A stretch of 64,000 nucleotides of DNA from Streptomyces sp. JJ38 (GTDB lineage Bacteria; Actinomycetota; Actinomycetes; Streptomycetales; Streptomycetaceae), in NCBI RefSeq assembly GCF_019303475.1, contig NZ_JABLSI010000004.1, positions 1 through 64,000 of the forward strand, in the 5' to 3' direction. A model generated the notes under the pieces. The model was given only the letters and a program-made list of their open reading frames with translations, was not told the DNA's origin and searched no databases. Below are positions 26,401 to 35,790 of this stretch, in pieces (position 1 is the stretch's first letter; the number at the start of each line of letters is the position of its first letter). Made by a program: the position numbers and the translations under genes.

Positions 26401-27282
26401 CTACGTGAGCGACGCACTCGCACGCGTGCGTGCCGCGTCGATGCTTGGTGGCACGCCGAACTGGCGCTTGTACTCCCGGCTGAACTGCGAGGGGCTGTCA
26501 TACCCCACGCGGTAGCCGACTCCGGTCACATCGTGCGGACGGTTGGCCAGCAGCAGCCGCGCCGCCTGCAAGCGGATCTGCTTCTGGAACTGGATCGGGC
26601 TCATCGACGTCACCGACTGGAAGTTCCGGTGGAACGCGGAGACGCTCATGCCGATGGAGCGTGCCAGGTCCTCGACCCGGAAGGCCTCGGCGTAGTTGTC
26701 CCGAATCCAGTCGACCGCCCGGGTGATGTGGCTCAGACTGCTGTCCGCGAGGCCCAGTTGGCACACCGCCTCGCCCTGTTCCCCCGTCATGAGCCGCCAC
26801 AGGATCTCACGCTTGGCCAAGGGGACCAGCACCCGGCGGTCACGCGGCCGGTCCAGCAGCCGGAGCAGGCGGACGATCGCGTCGATCAGCTCCGCCGAGG
26901 CCTCGCTGACCGTGATCCCCGGACGAGGCAGCCCAGGCGAGCGCGGCAGGTCACCCGGCCCGGCCCGGAGCATCAGCTCCGCGATGACGGCGGGCTCCAG
27001 CGTCATCCCGAAACCGAGCTGCGGCCCACCCGGTGCGACGCGTCCGGTCACCGGCAGATCGGCCGAGGTGACCAGATACTGTCCGGCCCCGTACTCGTAC
27101 ACGCGATCGCCCAGCGCGAGCCGCTTGCCACCCTGCGCGATGACAGCCAGCATCACGCCGGACATCACGTACTCCGGCTCAGCGCCCGGGTCGGCCCGGC
27201 AGATCCGGACGCCGTCAACCGCCGTGGTCAGGCCAGGCCGCGCGTGCCGTTCCAGCAGATCGCGAAGCTCGTCGAGGGACAT
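26401..27282 (-). CDS. AraC-family transcriptional regulator with cupin-like N-terminal domain
   Basis: The 293-residue protein has an N-terminal ligand/cupin-like half of the AraC_N type (SAVI-like LGDRVYEYGAGQYLVTS) and a C-terminal double helix-turn-helix. The HTH region includes EDLARSIGMSVSAFHRNF and VGYRVGYDSPSQFSREYKR, clear AraC signatures. I chose ATG 27282 (MSLDELRDLL); a frame from GTG 27369 would place the repeated DNA site inside the coding region. An 18-base element upstream is repeated in front of the neighbouring PEBP gene, suggesting control of both. The inducer is unknown. Confidence 0.88.
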   Translation of the reverse strand: MSLDELRDLLERHARPGLTTAVDGVRICRADPGAEPEYVMSGVMLAVIAQGGKRLALGDRVYEYGAGQYLVTSADLPVTGRVAPGGPQLGFGMTLEPAVIAELMLRAGPGDLPRSPGLPRPGITVSEASAELIDAIVRLLRLLDRPRDRRVLVPLAKREILWRLMTGEQGEAVCQLGLADSSLSHITRAVDWIRDNYAEAFRVEDLARSIGMSVSAFHRNFQSVTSMSPIQFQKQIRLQAARLLLANRPHDVTGVGYRVGYDSPSQFSREYKRQFGVPPSIDAARTRASASLT

Positions 27283-27324
27283 GGCCCCATCCCACCACGG
27301 ACTGACACGTTCCTCCTTGCCAGG

Positions 27325-27342
27325 GAGAGGATCGTGCAAGGA
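27325..27342 (-). promoter_or_regulatory. Repeated site A, likely AraC regulator operator
   Basis: GAGAGGATCGTGCAAGGA lies 43-60 bases upstream of the araC-type start. It recurs with one mismatch upstream of the PEBP gene, in the same orientation. GATCGTGC recurs again at 27351-27358, giving a half-site phased by about 21 bases. Confidence 0.5.
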
Positions 27343-27414
27343 CACGCGAAGATCGTGCGGGCGTCCCACGCGGCGCGGGGACGCCCTGACGAACCGCTCT
27401 CGTACCGTGGAGGC

Positions 27415-27954
27415 CTACTCTCCGGTGTCCTCATAGTCGGCGATCAGCTGACCGCGGGCGATCGCGTGGAACCGGAGGTGGAAACCGACGAAGGCGGGCG
27501 CCGCGTCCTCATCCGGCCCCAGCTTCTCCCGGTCCACTGCGTACACCGTGAACACATAGCGGTGCGGACCGTCCCCCGGCGGCGGCGCGGCCCCGCCGAA
27601 GTCCCTGCTGCCGTAGTCGTTCCGAGCCTGCAGGGCACCCGTCGGCAGTCCCCTGAAATCCCCGGTTCCGGCCCCGGCCGGCAGTTCGGTGACATCCGCC
27701 GGAATGTCGAACACCGTCCAGTGCCAGAACCCGCTGCCCGTCGGCGCGTCCGGGTCGTAGCAGGTGACCGCGTAGCTGAGGGTGCCGGCCGGCCCCGCCG
27801 ACCAGCTCAGCTGAGGTGAGGAGTTCCCCTTCGCGTACACCTGCGCGTCCGGCAGGGTTCCACCGTCCGTCAGATCCTCGCTACTGACGGACAGCTCGGG
27901 CACAGGCGGGTGAAAGTCATGCGGCAGCGGAGGTCGATTTGTCGGGTTGCTCAT
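27415..27954 (-). CDS. PEBP family protein (YbhB/YbcL type)
   Basis: The 179-residue protein has the phosphatidylethanolamine-binding fold: SPQLSWS, CYDPDAPTGSGFWHWTVF with the conserved Asp-Pro-Asp and His ligand-pocket residues, and GPHRYVFTVYA. Bacterial YbhB/YbcL proteins have no firm biochemical role and are often next to AraC or other regulators. ATG 27954 has AAGGA 7 bases upstream. No signal peptide is present. It shares an upstream DNA site with the adjacent AraC gene. Confidence 0.88.
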   Translation of the reverse strand: MSNPTNRPPLPHDFHPPVPELSVSSEDLTDGGTLPDAQVYAKGNSSPQLSWSAGPAGTLSYAVTCYDPDAPTGSGFWHWTVFDIPADVTELPAGAGTGDFRGLPTGALQARNDYGSRDFGGAAPPPGDGPHRYVFTVYAVDREKLGPDEDAAPAFVGFHLRFHAIARGQLIADYEDTGE

Positions 27955-28046
27955 TCCTGATTCCTTATTCCGTGTTCTCGGTGAAATCGCCCGAACGGGG
28001 CCTGATCCCCATCTGACCACGCTTCAGCGGGCAGCGACCGTCCCGC

Positions 28047-28064
28047 GAGAGGATCATGCAAGGA
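28047..28064 (-). promoter_or_regulatory. Repeated site B, likely AraC regulator operator
   Basis: GAGAGGATCATGCAAGGA matches site A at 17 of 18 positions and lies 93-110 bases upstream of the PEBP start. Confidence 0.5.
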
Positions 28065-28524
28065 ATCGCAACCTTTGTGAACGTATCTCCGAGGCTCTGC
28101 GGCCACGGAGAAGCGGACGGGCCCGCTTCTCGCGCCCCGCGGCCCACCGGCTGGCGCGCTTGCCCCGCCGATCCGCGGCGGGACGCCGAATGCCCCGGCC
28201 CTCAGAGGGCATGATGTCCCGTTCCTGATGACGTGGGCCCGTCCGTGGTGGGACGGTTCCGCGCTTGCTCGGCGCTGGTGAGCGCGGGTTTGACCGCTGT
28301 CGCCGTCCCGCCAGCGCCGGGCCTGTGGCGGGTCCGGCTCCCCGCGTCCCGCCAGCGTGAGTATCCCGGCCACGCCCGCCGGCGCCCACCGTCTGCCCGG
28401 CACCATCCGGCGTCCCTCTTCCTGAGAGCCGGGCAACCCTGGACCACTCACCTGGGGGGCTCCCCCGGGGGACGGCTCCACAGCGTGGGTCCCCGCTGCG
28501 TCGGCGATCCGGAGCGTGGACGGC

Positions 28525-28554
28525 TTCACAGTTCTGGTGAGACAGCAATAGTGT
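28525..28554 (+). promoter_or_regulatory. Promoter of the MerR-type gene
   Basis: TTCACA (28525-28530) and TAGTGT (28549-28554) are 18 bases apart. The start codon follows the -10 element by exactly six bases, so transcription should begin at or next to the ATG. Confidence 0.5.
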
Positions 28555-28560
28555 TGAACC

Positions 28561-29343
28561 ATGAGCAGCATGACCGTCGACGAGCTGGCCGCGCGTGCGG
28601 GCGTCACCGTGCGCACGATTCGTTTCTACAGCACGCGCGGTCTGCTGCCGCCGCCGGAGATCGGCCCGCGGCGGGTGGGCCGGTACGGGCCCGACCACGT
28701 GTCGCGGCTCGCGCTCATCGAGGAGCTGCAGAGCCAGGGCATGACGCTGGCCGCGATCGAGCGGTACGTGCAGCGGCTGCCGGAGGGGCTGAGCGCGGCG
28801 GAGCTGGCCATTCACCGTGCCCTGGTGGCGTCCTGGATGCCGGACACGGCGGACGAGGTGACCCGGGAGCAACTGGAGCGGCGGTGCGGGAGGGCGCTGG
28901 CCGACGCGGACGTGGAGCGGCTGGCCGCGATGAGCGTGCTGGAGCGCACGGACGACCCGGGGGTGTTCCTGGTCGACCCGGGGCTGCTGCACCTGGGCGT
29001 GCAGTTGCTGGACGTGCCGTTCTCGCTGGAGTCGATCACGGCTGCCAGGGCGGTCGTCGTCGAACACGCCCGGGGGGTGGCCCGGGAGTTGAGCCAGCTG
29101 TTCCGGGACGAGGTGTGGGAGCCGTACCGGGCGTCGGGGCCCGGCCCGGACGAGGTGGAGCGGATGAAGTCACTGTCCGCGCACATGCAGCCGGTCGTCG
29201 TGCAGGCGCTGCTGACCGCCTTCCAGCGCTCCCTGAAGGCGGAGCTGCGGGACGCGTTCCCCGGGGAGCGCGCCCCGCAACTCGGGCCCGCAGCCGCAGC
29301 GGCCACGGACGACGGCAAGGACGACGCGGACGTCAGTCGCTGA
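28561..29343 (+). CDS. MerR-family transcriptional regulator
   Basis: The 260-residue protein begins with a MerR winged helix ([22 protein letters not shown], split over residues 5-26, then [21 protein letters not shown]). A long helical C-terminal effector domain without a cysteine pair follows, so it is not a metal sensor. It ends in a tail-to-tail 11-base overlap with fadB, and control of the fatty-acid operon is a reasonable guess. There is no ribosome binding site, in line with a leaderless start. Confidence 0.88.
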   Translation: MSSMTVDELAARAGVTVRTIRFYSTRGLLPPPEIGPRRVGRYGPDHVSRLALIEELQSQGMTLAAIERYVQRLPEGLSAAELAIHRALVASWMPDTADEVTREQLERRCGRALADADVERLAAMSVLERTDDPGVFLVDPGLLHLGVQLLDVPFSLESITAARAVVVEHARGVARELSQLFRDEVWEPYRASGPGPDEVERMKSLSAHMQPVVVQALLTAFQRSLKAELRDAFPGERAPQLGPAAAAATDDGKDDADVSR

Positions 29344-31516
29344 AGCGTTCGCCCTTCTCGGCCTTGGCCAGCAGGAGCGCCGGCGGGTCGAAGCGCTGGC
29401 CGTAGCGCTCGCTCAGCTCGCGGGCGCGGGCGACGAAGCCGGGCAGGCCGCCCGCGTAGCCGTTGATGTACTGCAGGGCGCCGCCCGTCCAGGGCGGGAA
29501 GCCGATGCCCATGATGGAGCCGATGTTGGCGTCCGCGACAGTGGTGAGGATGCCCTCCTCCAGGCAGCGCACGGTGTCGAGCGCCTCGGAGAAGAGCATG
29601 CGCTCCTTCATGTCCTCGAAGGAGACCTCGGGCTGCTCGCCGCCGGGGCGGCCGAAGTGCTCGCGCAGGCCGGGCCACAGCCGGGTGCGCTTGCCGTCCT
29701 CGTAGTCGTAGAACCCGGCGCCGCCGCTGCGGCCGGGGCGGCCGAACTCGTCGACCATGCGGTCGATGATCCGCTCGGCGGGGTGCTCGGGCCACTGAAG
29801 ACCCTCGGCCTCCAGCGCGGCGCGGGTCTCGTTGCGGATCTTGCGGGGCAGCGTGAGCGTGAGCTCGTCGATGAGGGAGAGCACCTTGGCGGGGTAGCCG
29901 GCCTGGGCGGCGGCCTGCTCGACGGAGGCGGGCTCGATGCCCTCGCCGACCATCGCCACGCCCTCGTTGAGGAACTGGCCGATGACGCGGGAGGTGAAGA
30001 AGCCGCGGGCGTCGTTGACGACGATGGGCGTCTTGTTGATCTGCCGGACCAGGTCGAAGGCGCGGGCGAGGGCCTCGTCGCCGGTCTTCCTGCCGCGCAC
30101 GATCTCGACCAGGGGCATCTTGTCCACGGGCGAGAAGAAGTGCAGCCCGATGAAGTCGCCCTCGCGCTCGACGCCCTCGGCCAGGCCGGTGATGGGCAGG
30201 GTGGAGGTGTTGGAGCACAGGAGCGCGTCGGGCTCGACGACGTGCTGGACCTCCTGGAACACCTTGTGCTTGAGCTCGGTGTTCTCGAAGACGGCCTCGA
30301 TGACGGCGTCGCAGCCCGCGACGTCGGCCGGGTCGGCGGTGGGGGTGATGCGGGCGAGGAGGGCGTCCCGCTTCTCCTGGGTGGTCCGGCCCCGGGCGAG
30401 GGCCTTGTCCACCAGACCGACGGAGTAGTCCTTGCCCTTCTGGGCAGCCTCGGGCGAGACGTCCTTGAGGACGACGTCGATGCCGGCCTTGGCACAGGAG
30501 TAGGCGATCCCGGCGCCCATCATGCCGGCGCCGAGCACGGCGACCTTGCGGACCGTGCGCTCGGGGACGCCGTCGGGACGGCTGGCGCCCGCGTTGACGG
30601 CCTGGAGGTCGAAGAAGAAGGCCTGGATCATGTTCTTCGAGGTCTGGCCGATGACGAGTTCGGTGAAGTAGCGGCCCTCGATGAGCTCGGCGCCGGCGAA
30701 GTCGACCTGACTGCCCTCGACGGCGGCGGCGAGGATGTTGCGCTGGGCCGGGTAGGGCGCGCCGCCGGTCTGCTTCTTCAGGTTGGCCGGGAAGGCGGGG
30801 AGGTTCGCCGCGAACTTGGGGTGCGCGGGCGTGCCGCCGGGGATCTTGTAGCCGGGAGCGTCCCAGGGCTGCTGTGCCTCGGGGTTGGCCTCGATGTAGG
30901 CGCGCGCCTGGGCCAGCATGTCCTCCTCGGAGGTGGCCAGGGCGTGCACGAGCCCCTTGTCGAGCGCGGCGGCCGGGACGTGCTGCTGGCCCTGGAGGAG
31001 GACGTTCAGCAGAGCGTCGGCGATGCCCAGCAGCCGCACGGTACGCACGACGCCGCCGCCGCCGGGGAGCAGGCCGAGGGTGGCCTCGGGCAGGCCGATC
31101 CGGCTGCCCCGCACGTCCAGGGCGACGCGGTGGTGGCAGGCGAGAGCGATCTCGTAGCCGCCGCCGAGGGCGGTGCCGTTGATGGCCGCGACGACGGGCT
31201 TGCCCAGCGTCTCGATGCGGCGCAGATCGCGCTTGATGCGCATGCCCGCGTCCATGACCTCCTGCGCCGTCTCCGGCGTGGCCTGGATGAGCAGGCGCAG
31301 GTCGCCTCCGGCGAAGAAGGACTTCTTGGCGGAGGTGATGATGACGCCGCGGACGGAGTCGCGCTCGGCCTCCAGCCGGTCGGCGACGGCGGACAGGGAC
31401 GCGGTGAAGGCCGCGTTCATCGTGTTGGCGGACTGGTCGGGGTCGTCGAGGGTGAGGGTGACGATGTCGTCGGCGTCTCGGTCCCAGCGGATCGTCGAGG
31501 GCGTGGGCTCGGGCAT
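29333..31516 (-). CDS. fadB: Fatty acid oxidation multifunctional protein (enoyl-CoA hydratase / 3-hydroxyacyl-CoA dehydrogenase)
   Basis: This 727-residue fusion has an N-terminal crotonase domain ([29 protein letters not shown] with both catalytic glutamates). The NAD-binding 3-hydroxyacyl-CoA dehydrogenase domain follows with [12 protein letters not shown] and HFFSPVDKM. It hydrates enoyl-CoA and oxidises the 3-hydroxyacyl-CoA in beta-oxidation. ATG 31516 (MPEPTPST) is used; the frame continues upstream but only with low-complexity Arg/His. It follows the thiolase gene by 50 bases and closes the caiB-acd-fadA-fadB operon. Length matches actinobacterial FadB. Confidence 0.95.
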   Translation of the reverse strand: MPEPTPSTIRWDRDADDIVTLTLDDPDQSANTMNAAFTASLSAVADRLEAERDSVRGVIITSAKKSFFAGGDLRLLIQATPETAQEVMDAGMRIKRDLRRIETLGKPVVAAINGTALGGGYEIALACHHRVALDVRGSRIGLPEATLGLLPGGGGVVRTVRLLGIADALLNVLLQGQQHVPAAALDKGLVHALATSEEDMLAQARAYIEANPEAQQPWDAPGYKIPGGTPAHPKFAANLPAFPANLKKQTGGAPYPAQRNILAAAVEGSQVDFAGAELIEGRYFTELVIGQTSKNMIQAFFFDLQAVNAGASRPDGVPERTVRKVAVLGAGMMGAGIAYSCAKAGIDVVLKDVSPEAAQKGKDYSVGLVDKALARGRTTQEKRDALLARITPTADPADVAGCDAVIEAVFENTELKHKVFQEVQHVVEPDALLCSNTSTLPITGLAEGVEREGDFIGLHFFSPVDKMPLVEIVRGRKTGDEALARAFDLVRQINKTPIVVNDARGFFTSRVIGQFLNEGVAMVGEGIEPASVEQAAAQAGYPAKVLSLIDELTLTLPRKIRNETRAALEAEGLQWPEHPAERIIDRMVDEFGRPGRSGGAGFYDYEDGKRTRLWPGLREHFGRPGGEQPEVSFEDMKERMLFSEALDTVRCLEEGILTTVADANIGSIMGIGFPPWTGGALQYINGYAGGLPGFVARARELSERYGQRFDPPALLLAKAEKGERFSD

Positions 31517-31566
31517 GGCGGTGGGTCTCCAGGGAGTGTGTCGGGTCCGGGCGGGGCGCGGGGGCG

Positions 31567-32781
31567 TCAGAGGCGTTCGATGACGGTGGCGATGCCCATC
31601 CCGCCGCCGACGCACAGGGTGGCCAGCCCGTACCGCTGGTCGCGCCGCTCCAGTTCGTCGACGAGGGTGCCGAGGATCATGGCGCCGGTGGCGCCCAGGG
31701 GGTGGCCCATGGCGATGGCTCCGCCGTTGACGTTGACCTTGTCCAGACTCAGGCCCATGTCGCGCACGAAGCGCAGGACGACGGCGGCGAAGGCCTCGTT
31801 GATCTCGACGAGGTCGATGTCGTCGATGGTCAGCCCGGCCTTGGCGAGCGCCTTGCGCGACGCGGGCGCGGGGCCGGTGAGCATGATCGTCGGCTCGGAG
31901 CCGGAGACCGCGGCGGAGACGATGCGGGCGCGCGGGGTGAGGCCGTAGCGGCGGCCGGTCTCCTCGTTTCCGATGGCGACCAGCGCGGCGCCGTCCACGA
32001 TGCCGGAGGAGTTGCCCGCGTGGTGGACGTGGTCGATCCGCTCGACCCAGTGGTACCGCTGGAGCGCGACGGCGTCGAAGCCGCCCATGTCGCCGATGGC
32101 GGCGAAGGAGGGCCCCAGCGCGGCGAGGCTGTCGGCGGTGGTGCCGGGGCGCATGTGCTCGTCGTGGTCGAGGATCGTGAGCCCGCTGCGGTCCCTGACC
32201 GGGACGACGGAGCGGGCGAAACGCTCCGCCTTCCAGGCCTCGGCCGCGCGCTCCTGGGAGAGGGCGGCGTACTCGTCCACGTCCCGGCGGCTGAAGCCCT
32301 CCAGAGTGGCGATGAGGTCGGCGCCGATGCCCTGCGGCACGAAACCGGTGTCGGTGTTGGTCATCGGGTCGGCGAACCAGGCGCCGCCGTCGCTGCCGAT
32401 CGGCAGCCGGGACATGGACTCGACGCCGCCGGCCAGCACCAGGTCCTCCCAGCCGGAGCGGACCTTGGCTGCGGCCATGTTGACGGCTTCGAGGCCGGAG
32501 GCACAGAAGCGGTTCTCCTGGACTCCGGCGACCGTGTCGGGCAGCCCCGCGGCGATGGCGGCGATCCTGGCGATGTCGGAGCCCTGGTCGCCGTGCGGGC
32601 TGACGACGCCGAGGACGATGTCGTCGATCGCGGCCGGGTCCAGGTCCGGGAAGCGGGACCGGATCTCGTGGATGAGGCCGACGACGAGGTCGATCGGCTT
32701 GGTCGTGTGGAGGGAGCCGTTGGCCTTTCCGCGCCCGCGCGGGGTGCGGATGGCGTCGTAGACGAACGCTTCGGTGCTCAC
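31567..32781 (-). CDS. fadA: Acetyl-CoA acyltransferase (3-ketoacyl-CoA thiolase)
   Basis: The 404-residue thiolase has the acylation cysteine in [10 protein letters not shown], the NEAFA motif, [14 protein letters not shown] with the catalytic histidine, and the C-terminal CVGGGMG active cysteine. It cleaves 3-ketoacyl-CoA with CoA as the last step of beta-oxidation. It is directly upstream of fadB, its usual partner in the trifunctional complex. Confidence 0.95.
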   Translation of the reverse strand: MSTEAFVYDAIRTPRGRGKANGSLHTTKPIDLVVGLIHEIRSRFPDLDPAAIDDIVLGVVSPHGDQGSDIARIAAIAAGLPDTVAGVQENRFCASGLEAVNMAAAKVRSGWEDLVLAGGVESMSRLPIGSDGGAWFADPMTNTDTGFVPQGIGADLIATLEGFSRRDVDEYAALSQERAAEAWKAERFARSVVPVRDRSGLTILDHDEHMRPGTTADSLAALGPSFAAIGDMGGFDAVALQRYHWVERIDHVHHAGNSSGIVDGAALVAIGNEETGRRYGLTPRARIVSAAVSGSEPTIMLTGPAPASRKALAKAGLTIDDIDLVEINEAFAAVVLRFVRDMGLSLDKVNVNGGAIAMGHPLGATGAMILGTLVDELERRDQRYGLATLCVGGGMGIATVIERL

Positions 32782-32917
32782 GGTGCGGCCTTTCGGTGGT
32801 GAGTGTGGAGGGGCGGGTGACCGGGGCGCGCCACCCGCGGGTTCGGGGCGGAGCGGCGGGCGAACTCGGGGCGGGCGGCCCGGCGGACTCGGGAGGCGTG
32901 GCCCGGGGGCCGGGCGG

Positions 32918-34060
32918 TCAGCCGAGGAGGGAGCGGCCGATGATCTCCTTCATGATCTCGGTGGTGCCGCCGTAGATGGTCTGGATGCGGCCGTCGGTGA
33001 ACGCGCGGGCCACCGGGTACTCCAGCATGTACCCGTAGCCGCCGTGCAGTTGCAGGCAGCGGTCGGTGACGCGCTTCTGCAGCTCGGTGGACCACCACTT
33101 GGCCATGGACGCGTGGACGGCGTCGAGCGCGCCCTCGGCGTGCTCCCGTATGCAGCGGTCGACGAAGCTGCGGGTGACGGCACACTCGGTGGCCATCTCC
33201 GCGATCTCGAAGCGGATGTGCTGCAGACGGGCGAGCGGGCGCCCGAAGGCCTCGCGCTCCTTGACGTAGGTCATGGTGGTGTCGAGCAGGTGCTCGGCGA
33301 CGGTGATCGCGGCGACCGCGATGGCCATGCGCTCCTGGGCCAGGTGCGTCATCAGGTGGATGAACGCGCCGTCGAGTTCGCCGAGCAGGTTCTCCTTGGG
33401 CACCTTGACGTCGCGGAAGAACAGCTCGGCGGTGTCCTGGGACTTCTGGCCGATCTTGTCGAGGTTGCGGCCGCGTTCGAAGCCCTCCATCCCCCGCTCG
33501 ACGACCAGCAGGCTGAGGCCCTTGGCACCGCCCTCCGGGGTCGTCTTGGCGACGACGACCACCAGATCGGCCAGGATGCCGTTGGAGATGAACGTCTTGG
33601 AACCGTTGAGCAGCCAGTGGTCGCCACGGTCCTCGGCGGCCGTGCGGATGCCCTGGAGGTCGGAGCCGGCCCCGGGCTCGGTCATCGCGATGGCGGTGAT
33701 CGTCTCGCCGCTGCAGAAGCCCGGCAGCCAGCGGCGCTTCTGCTCCTCGGTGGCGAGGCTGAGGAGGTAGGGCCCGATGATGTCGTTGTGCAGGCCGAGG
33801 GCGAGACCCGAGGCGCCGCACTTGGCGAACTCCTCGGCCATGACGGCGCTGAAGCGGAAGTCCGGCTCGCCTCCGCCGCCGTACTCCTCCGGCACGGCCA
33901 TGCCCAGCAGGCCCTGCCGCCCGGCGGCGCGCCAGGCCTCGCGGCTGACGATGCCCTCGCTCTCCCACGTCTCGTAGTGCGGCGTGACCTCCTTGGCCAG
34001 GAACGCCTTCACCGTCTCGCGGAACGCCTCGTGTTCCGCGGTGTAGATCTCGCGCTGCAT
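32918..34060 (-). CDS. Acyl-CoA dehydrogenase
   Basis: The 380-residue flavoprotein has the family signatures [20 protein letters not shown] and [19 protein letters not shown] (a shorter part, QLHGGYGYM, holds the FAD contact), plus [16 protein letters not shown]. The catalytic glutamate position falls in this last segment. ATG 34060 has GGAG 5 bases upstream; ATG 34081 overlaps the caiB stop but lacks a ribosome binding site. It introduces the double bond that FadB then hydrates. A 136-base gap to fadA may hold an internal promoter. Confidence 0.93.
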   Translation of the reverse strand: MQREIYTAEHEAFRETVKAFLAKEVTPHYETWESEGIVSREAWRAAGRQGLLGMAVPEEYGGGGEPDFRFSAVMAEEFAKCGASGLALGLHNDIIGPYLLSLATEEQKRRWLPGFCSGETITAIAMTEPGAGSDLQGIRTAAEDRGDHWLLNGSKTFISNGILADLVVVVAKTTPEGGAKGLSLLVVERGMEGFERGRNLDKIGQKSQDTAELFFRDVKVPKENLLGELDGAFIHLMTHLAQERMAIAVAAITVAEHLLDTTMTYVKEREAFGRPLARLQHIRFEIAEMATECAVTRSFVDRCIREHAEGALDAVHASMAKWWSTELQKRVTDRCLQLHGGYGYMLEYPVARAFTDGRIQTIYGGTTEIMKEIIGRSLLG

Positions 34061-34077
34061 GCTGCTCCTGCCGCTGC

Positions 34078-35211
34078 TCATGTCGGAATGGCGAGGGTCA
34101 CGGGGTCGATGCCCCAGTCCCGGGCGACGGACTCGGTGTCGGCGCCGGGCTGTGCGGGTGCGGTGCGCACGGCACCGGGGGTACGGGAGAAGCGGGGCGC
34201 GGGGGCGGGCTGGGTGATCCCGGAGTGCTCGGTGAACGTCCCGCGGGCCGCGAGGTGGGGGTGCGCGGGCGCTTCCCGGAGCGAGAGCACGGGGGCGACG
34301 CAGGCGTCGGAGCCGGCGAAGACCTCCGCCCACTCCGCGCGGGTGCGGCTGCGGAAGCGCTCAGCCACGGCCGCGCGCAGAGCGCCCCAGTTGCCGATGT
34401 CGGAGCGGTCGGCCGTCTCCTCGTCCAGCCCCAGGAGCCGGGTGAACTCGGCGTAGAACCGCTCCTCCAGGGCGCCCACGGCCATGTGGCCGCCGTCCGC
34501 CGTCTCGTAGACGCCGTAGAAGGGGCTGCCACCGTCGAGGAGGTTCACCCCGCGGGCGTCCTGCCAGGCGCCGGCGGCGAGCATGCCGTGCAGCATGGCC
34601 GTCAGGTGGCTGGCGCCGTCGACGATCGCGGCGTCCACGACCTGCCCCTCACCGTGCTCCCGGGCGTGGTGCAGCGCCGCGAGGACGCCGACGACGAGGT
34701 AGAGGGAACCGCCCGCGTAGTCCCCGAGGAGGTTCGCGGGGAAGTGCGGCGGGCCGTCCGCGGCGCCGCTGAGGCCCAGCGCTCCGGTGAGGGCGAGGTA
34801 GCCGATGTCGTGGCCGGCGCGCGGGGCGAGCGGCCCGTCCTGGCCCCAGCCCGTCATCCTCCCGTAGACCAGGGCGGGGTTGCGCCGCAGGCACTCCTCG
34901 GGGCCCACGCCGAGCCGCTCCGCGACGCCGGGCCGGTAGCCCTCGATGAGGACGTGGGCCCGCTCGACGAGGCCGAGCACGGCCTTCCTCCCGGCGTCGG
35001 TCTTGAGGTCGAGGAGGACGGAGCGCTTGTTGCGGCCGGTGACGTCGCGGCAGGGCTCGATGCCCAGCCCGGGGCCGCCGGGGCGGTCCACCCGTACGAC
35101 GTCGGCCCCCAGGTCGCCCAGGAGCATCGTGGCGAACGGGCCCGGCCCGATGCCCGCCAGCTCCACCACGCGCACCCCGGTCAGCGGTCCCGTTCCGCCG
35201 CGCTCCCTCAT
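34078..35211 (-). CDS. CaiB/BaiF CoA-transferase family protein (alpha-methylacyl-CoA racemase-like)
   Basis: The 377-residue protein has the family III CoA-transferase start LTGVRVVELAGIGPGPFA, with ADVVRVDRPGG and CRDVTGRNKRS. GHDIGYLALTG and the active-site Asp region near NLLGDYAGGS are also present. The GPGPFA and HDIGY motifs resemble alpha-methylacyl-CoA racemases, which epimerise 2-methyl-branched acyl-CoAs before beta-oxidation. As the first gene of the operon it suggests breakdown of branched or steroid side-chain acids. ATG 35211 follows GGGGG. Confidence 0.9.
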   Translation of the reverse strand: MRERGGTGPLTGVRVVELAGIGPGPFATMLLGDLGADVVRVDRPGGPGLGIEPCRDVTGRNKRSVLLDLKTDAGRKAVLGLVERAHVLIEGYRPGVAERLGVGPEECLRRNPALVYGRMTGWGQDGPLAPRAGHDIGYLALTGALGLSGAADGPPHFPANLLGDYAGGSLYLVVGVLAALHHAREHGEGQVVDAAIVDGASHLTAMLHGMLAAGAWQDARGVNLLDGGSPFYGVYETADGGHMAVGALEERFYAEFTRLLGLDEETADRSDIGNWGALRAAVAERFRSRTRAEWAEVFAGSDACVAPVLSLREAPAHPHLAARGTFTEHSGITQPAPAPRFSRTPGAVRTAPAQPGADTESVARDWGIDPVTLAIPT

Positions 35212-35241
35212 CAGACCCCCAGCCGTATGACACAACTGATG

Positions 35242-35270
35242 TAACACCGACGATGTTAAGAACGTGTTCT
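35242..35270 (-). promoter_or_regulatory. Inverted repeats upstream of the fatty-acid operon, TetR-type operator candidate
   Basis: AGAACGTGTTCT (35259-35270) has complementary arms AGAAC/GTTCT and matches the AACnnGTT core of KstR-type sites. A second inverted repeat TAACA-N7-TGTTA (35242-35258) abuts it. Both lie 31-60 bases upstream of the caiB start, where a repressor would block the promoter. Confidence 0.45.
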
Positions 35271-35345
35271 CGATTCCACAAGCCCCGCGGGCCAAGGGAT
35301 TACCGGCGGGTACAGGTCGCGGAACCCGGCGGGCGGGCGGCCCCG

Positions 35346-35726
35346 TCAGCCGTCCAGTTCGGCGAGGAACCGCTTGGGGGCGACGGCCCGGTAGCTCTCC
35401 TCCACCCAGTCGCACAACAGGTCCGCCCCCGGCCCGCCGCGCGCGTCGAGCGGCAGGGCCACCCAGCCCGAACGCCCCAGCCCGTACCCGGCGGGCGCGG
35501 CCCCGGGGCAGCTGAGCGCGTGGGCGTGGGTCAGCTCGTCGGTCAGCTTCACCGTCAGACCCGGCGGACGCTCGCCCTCCTCAGCCCCGAGGAACACGAA
35601 CACCTTCCGGTTGACCTTCACCACGCTCTCGCCCCACGGGAACTCCTCCACCGCACCGGGGAGGGTGAGCGCGAACTCACGCACCGCTTCCCGCACCGCC
35701 ATTGGATCTTCGGCTGTCTTGGCCAT
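35346..35726 (-). CDS. MmcQ/YjbR family protein
   Basis: The 126-residue protein has the CyaY-like fold typical of MmcQ/YjbR proteins: ALTLPGAVEEFPWGE, KVFVFLG, LTVKL and SYRAVAPKR. The family binds DNA in some cases but its role is not established. ATG 35726 follows TACCGT by six bases, suggesting a leaderless mRNA. It is divergent from the next gene. Confidence 0.85.
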   Translation of the reverse strand: MAKTAEDPMAVREAVREFALTLPGAVEEFPWGESVVKVNRKVFVFLGAEEGERPPGLTVKLTDELTHAHALSCPGAAPAGYGLGRSGWVALPLDARGGPGADLLCDWVEESYRAVAPKRFLAELDG

Positions 35727-35790
35727 ACGGTCACGGTAGACGCGGCCACCGACGTCCGCCCGCCCCGAACCGACCGGCCCAGGAGGCCAC

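Larger units (their letters stand above)
27955..28560. other. 606-base intergenic region between PEBP and MerR genes
   Basis: This region holds repeated site B (28047-28064) upstream of the PEBP gene, a GC-rich hairpin GGGGGGCTCCCCC near 28455-28467, and the MerR promoter (28525-28554). About 300 bases in the middle carry no recognisable gene or remnant. Confidence 0.5.

Noticed and set aside
34061..34081. ATG 34081 as start of the acyl-CoA dehydrogenase
   Set aside because: It overlaps the caiB stop in ATGA style but has no ribosome binding site, whereas ATG 34060 has GGAG at 5 bases and matches the usual family N-terminus.
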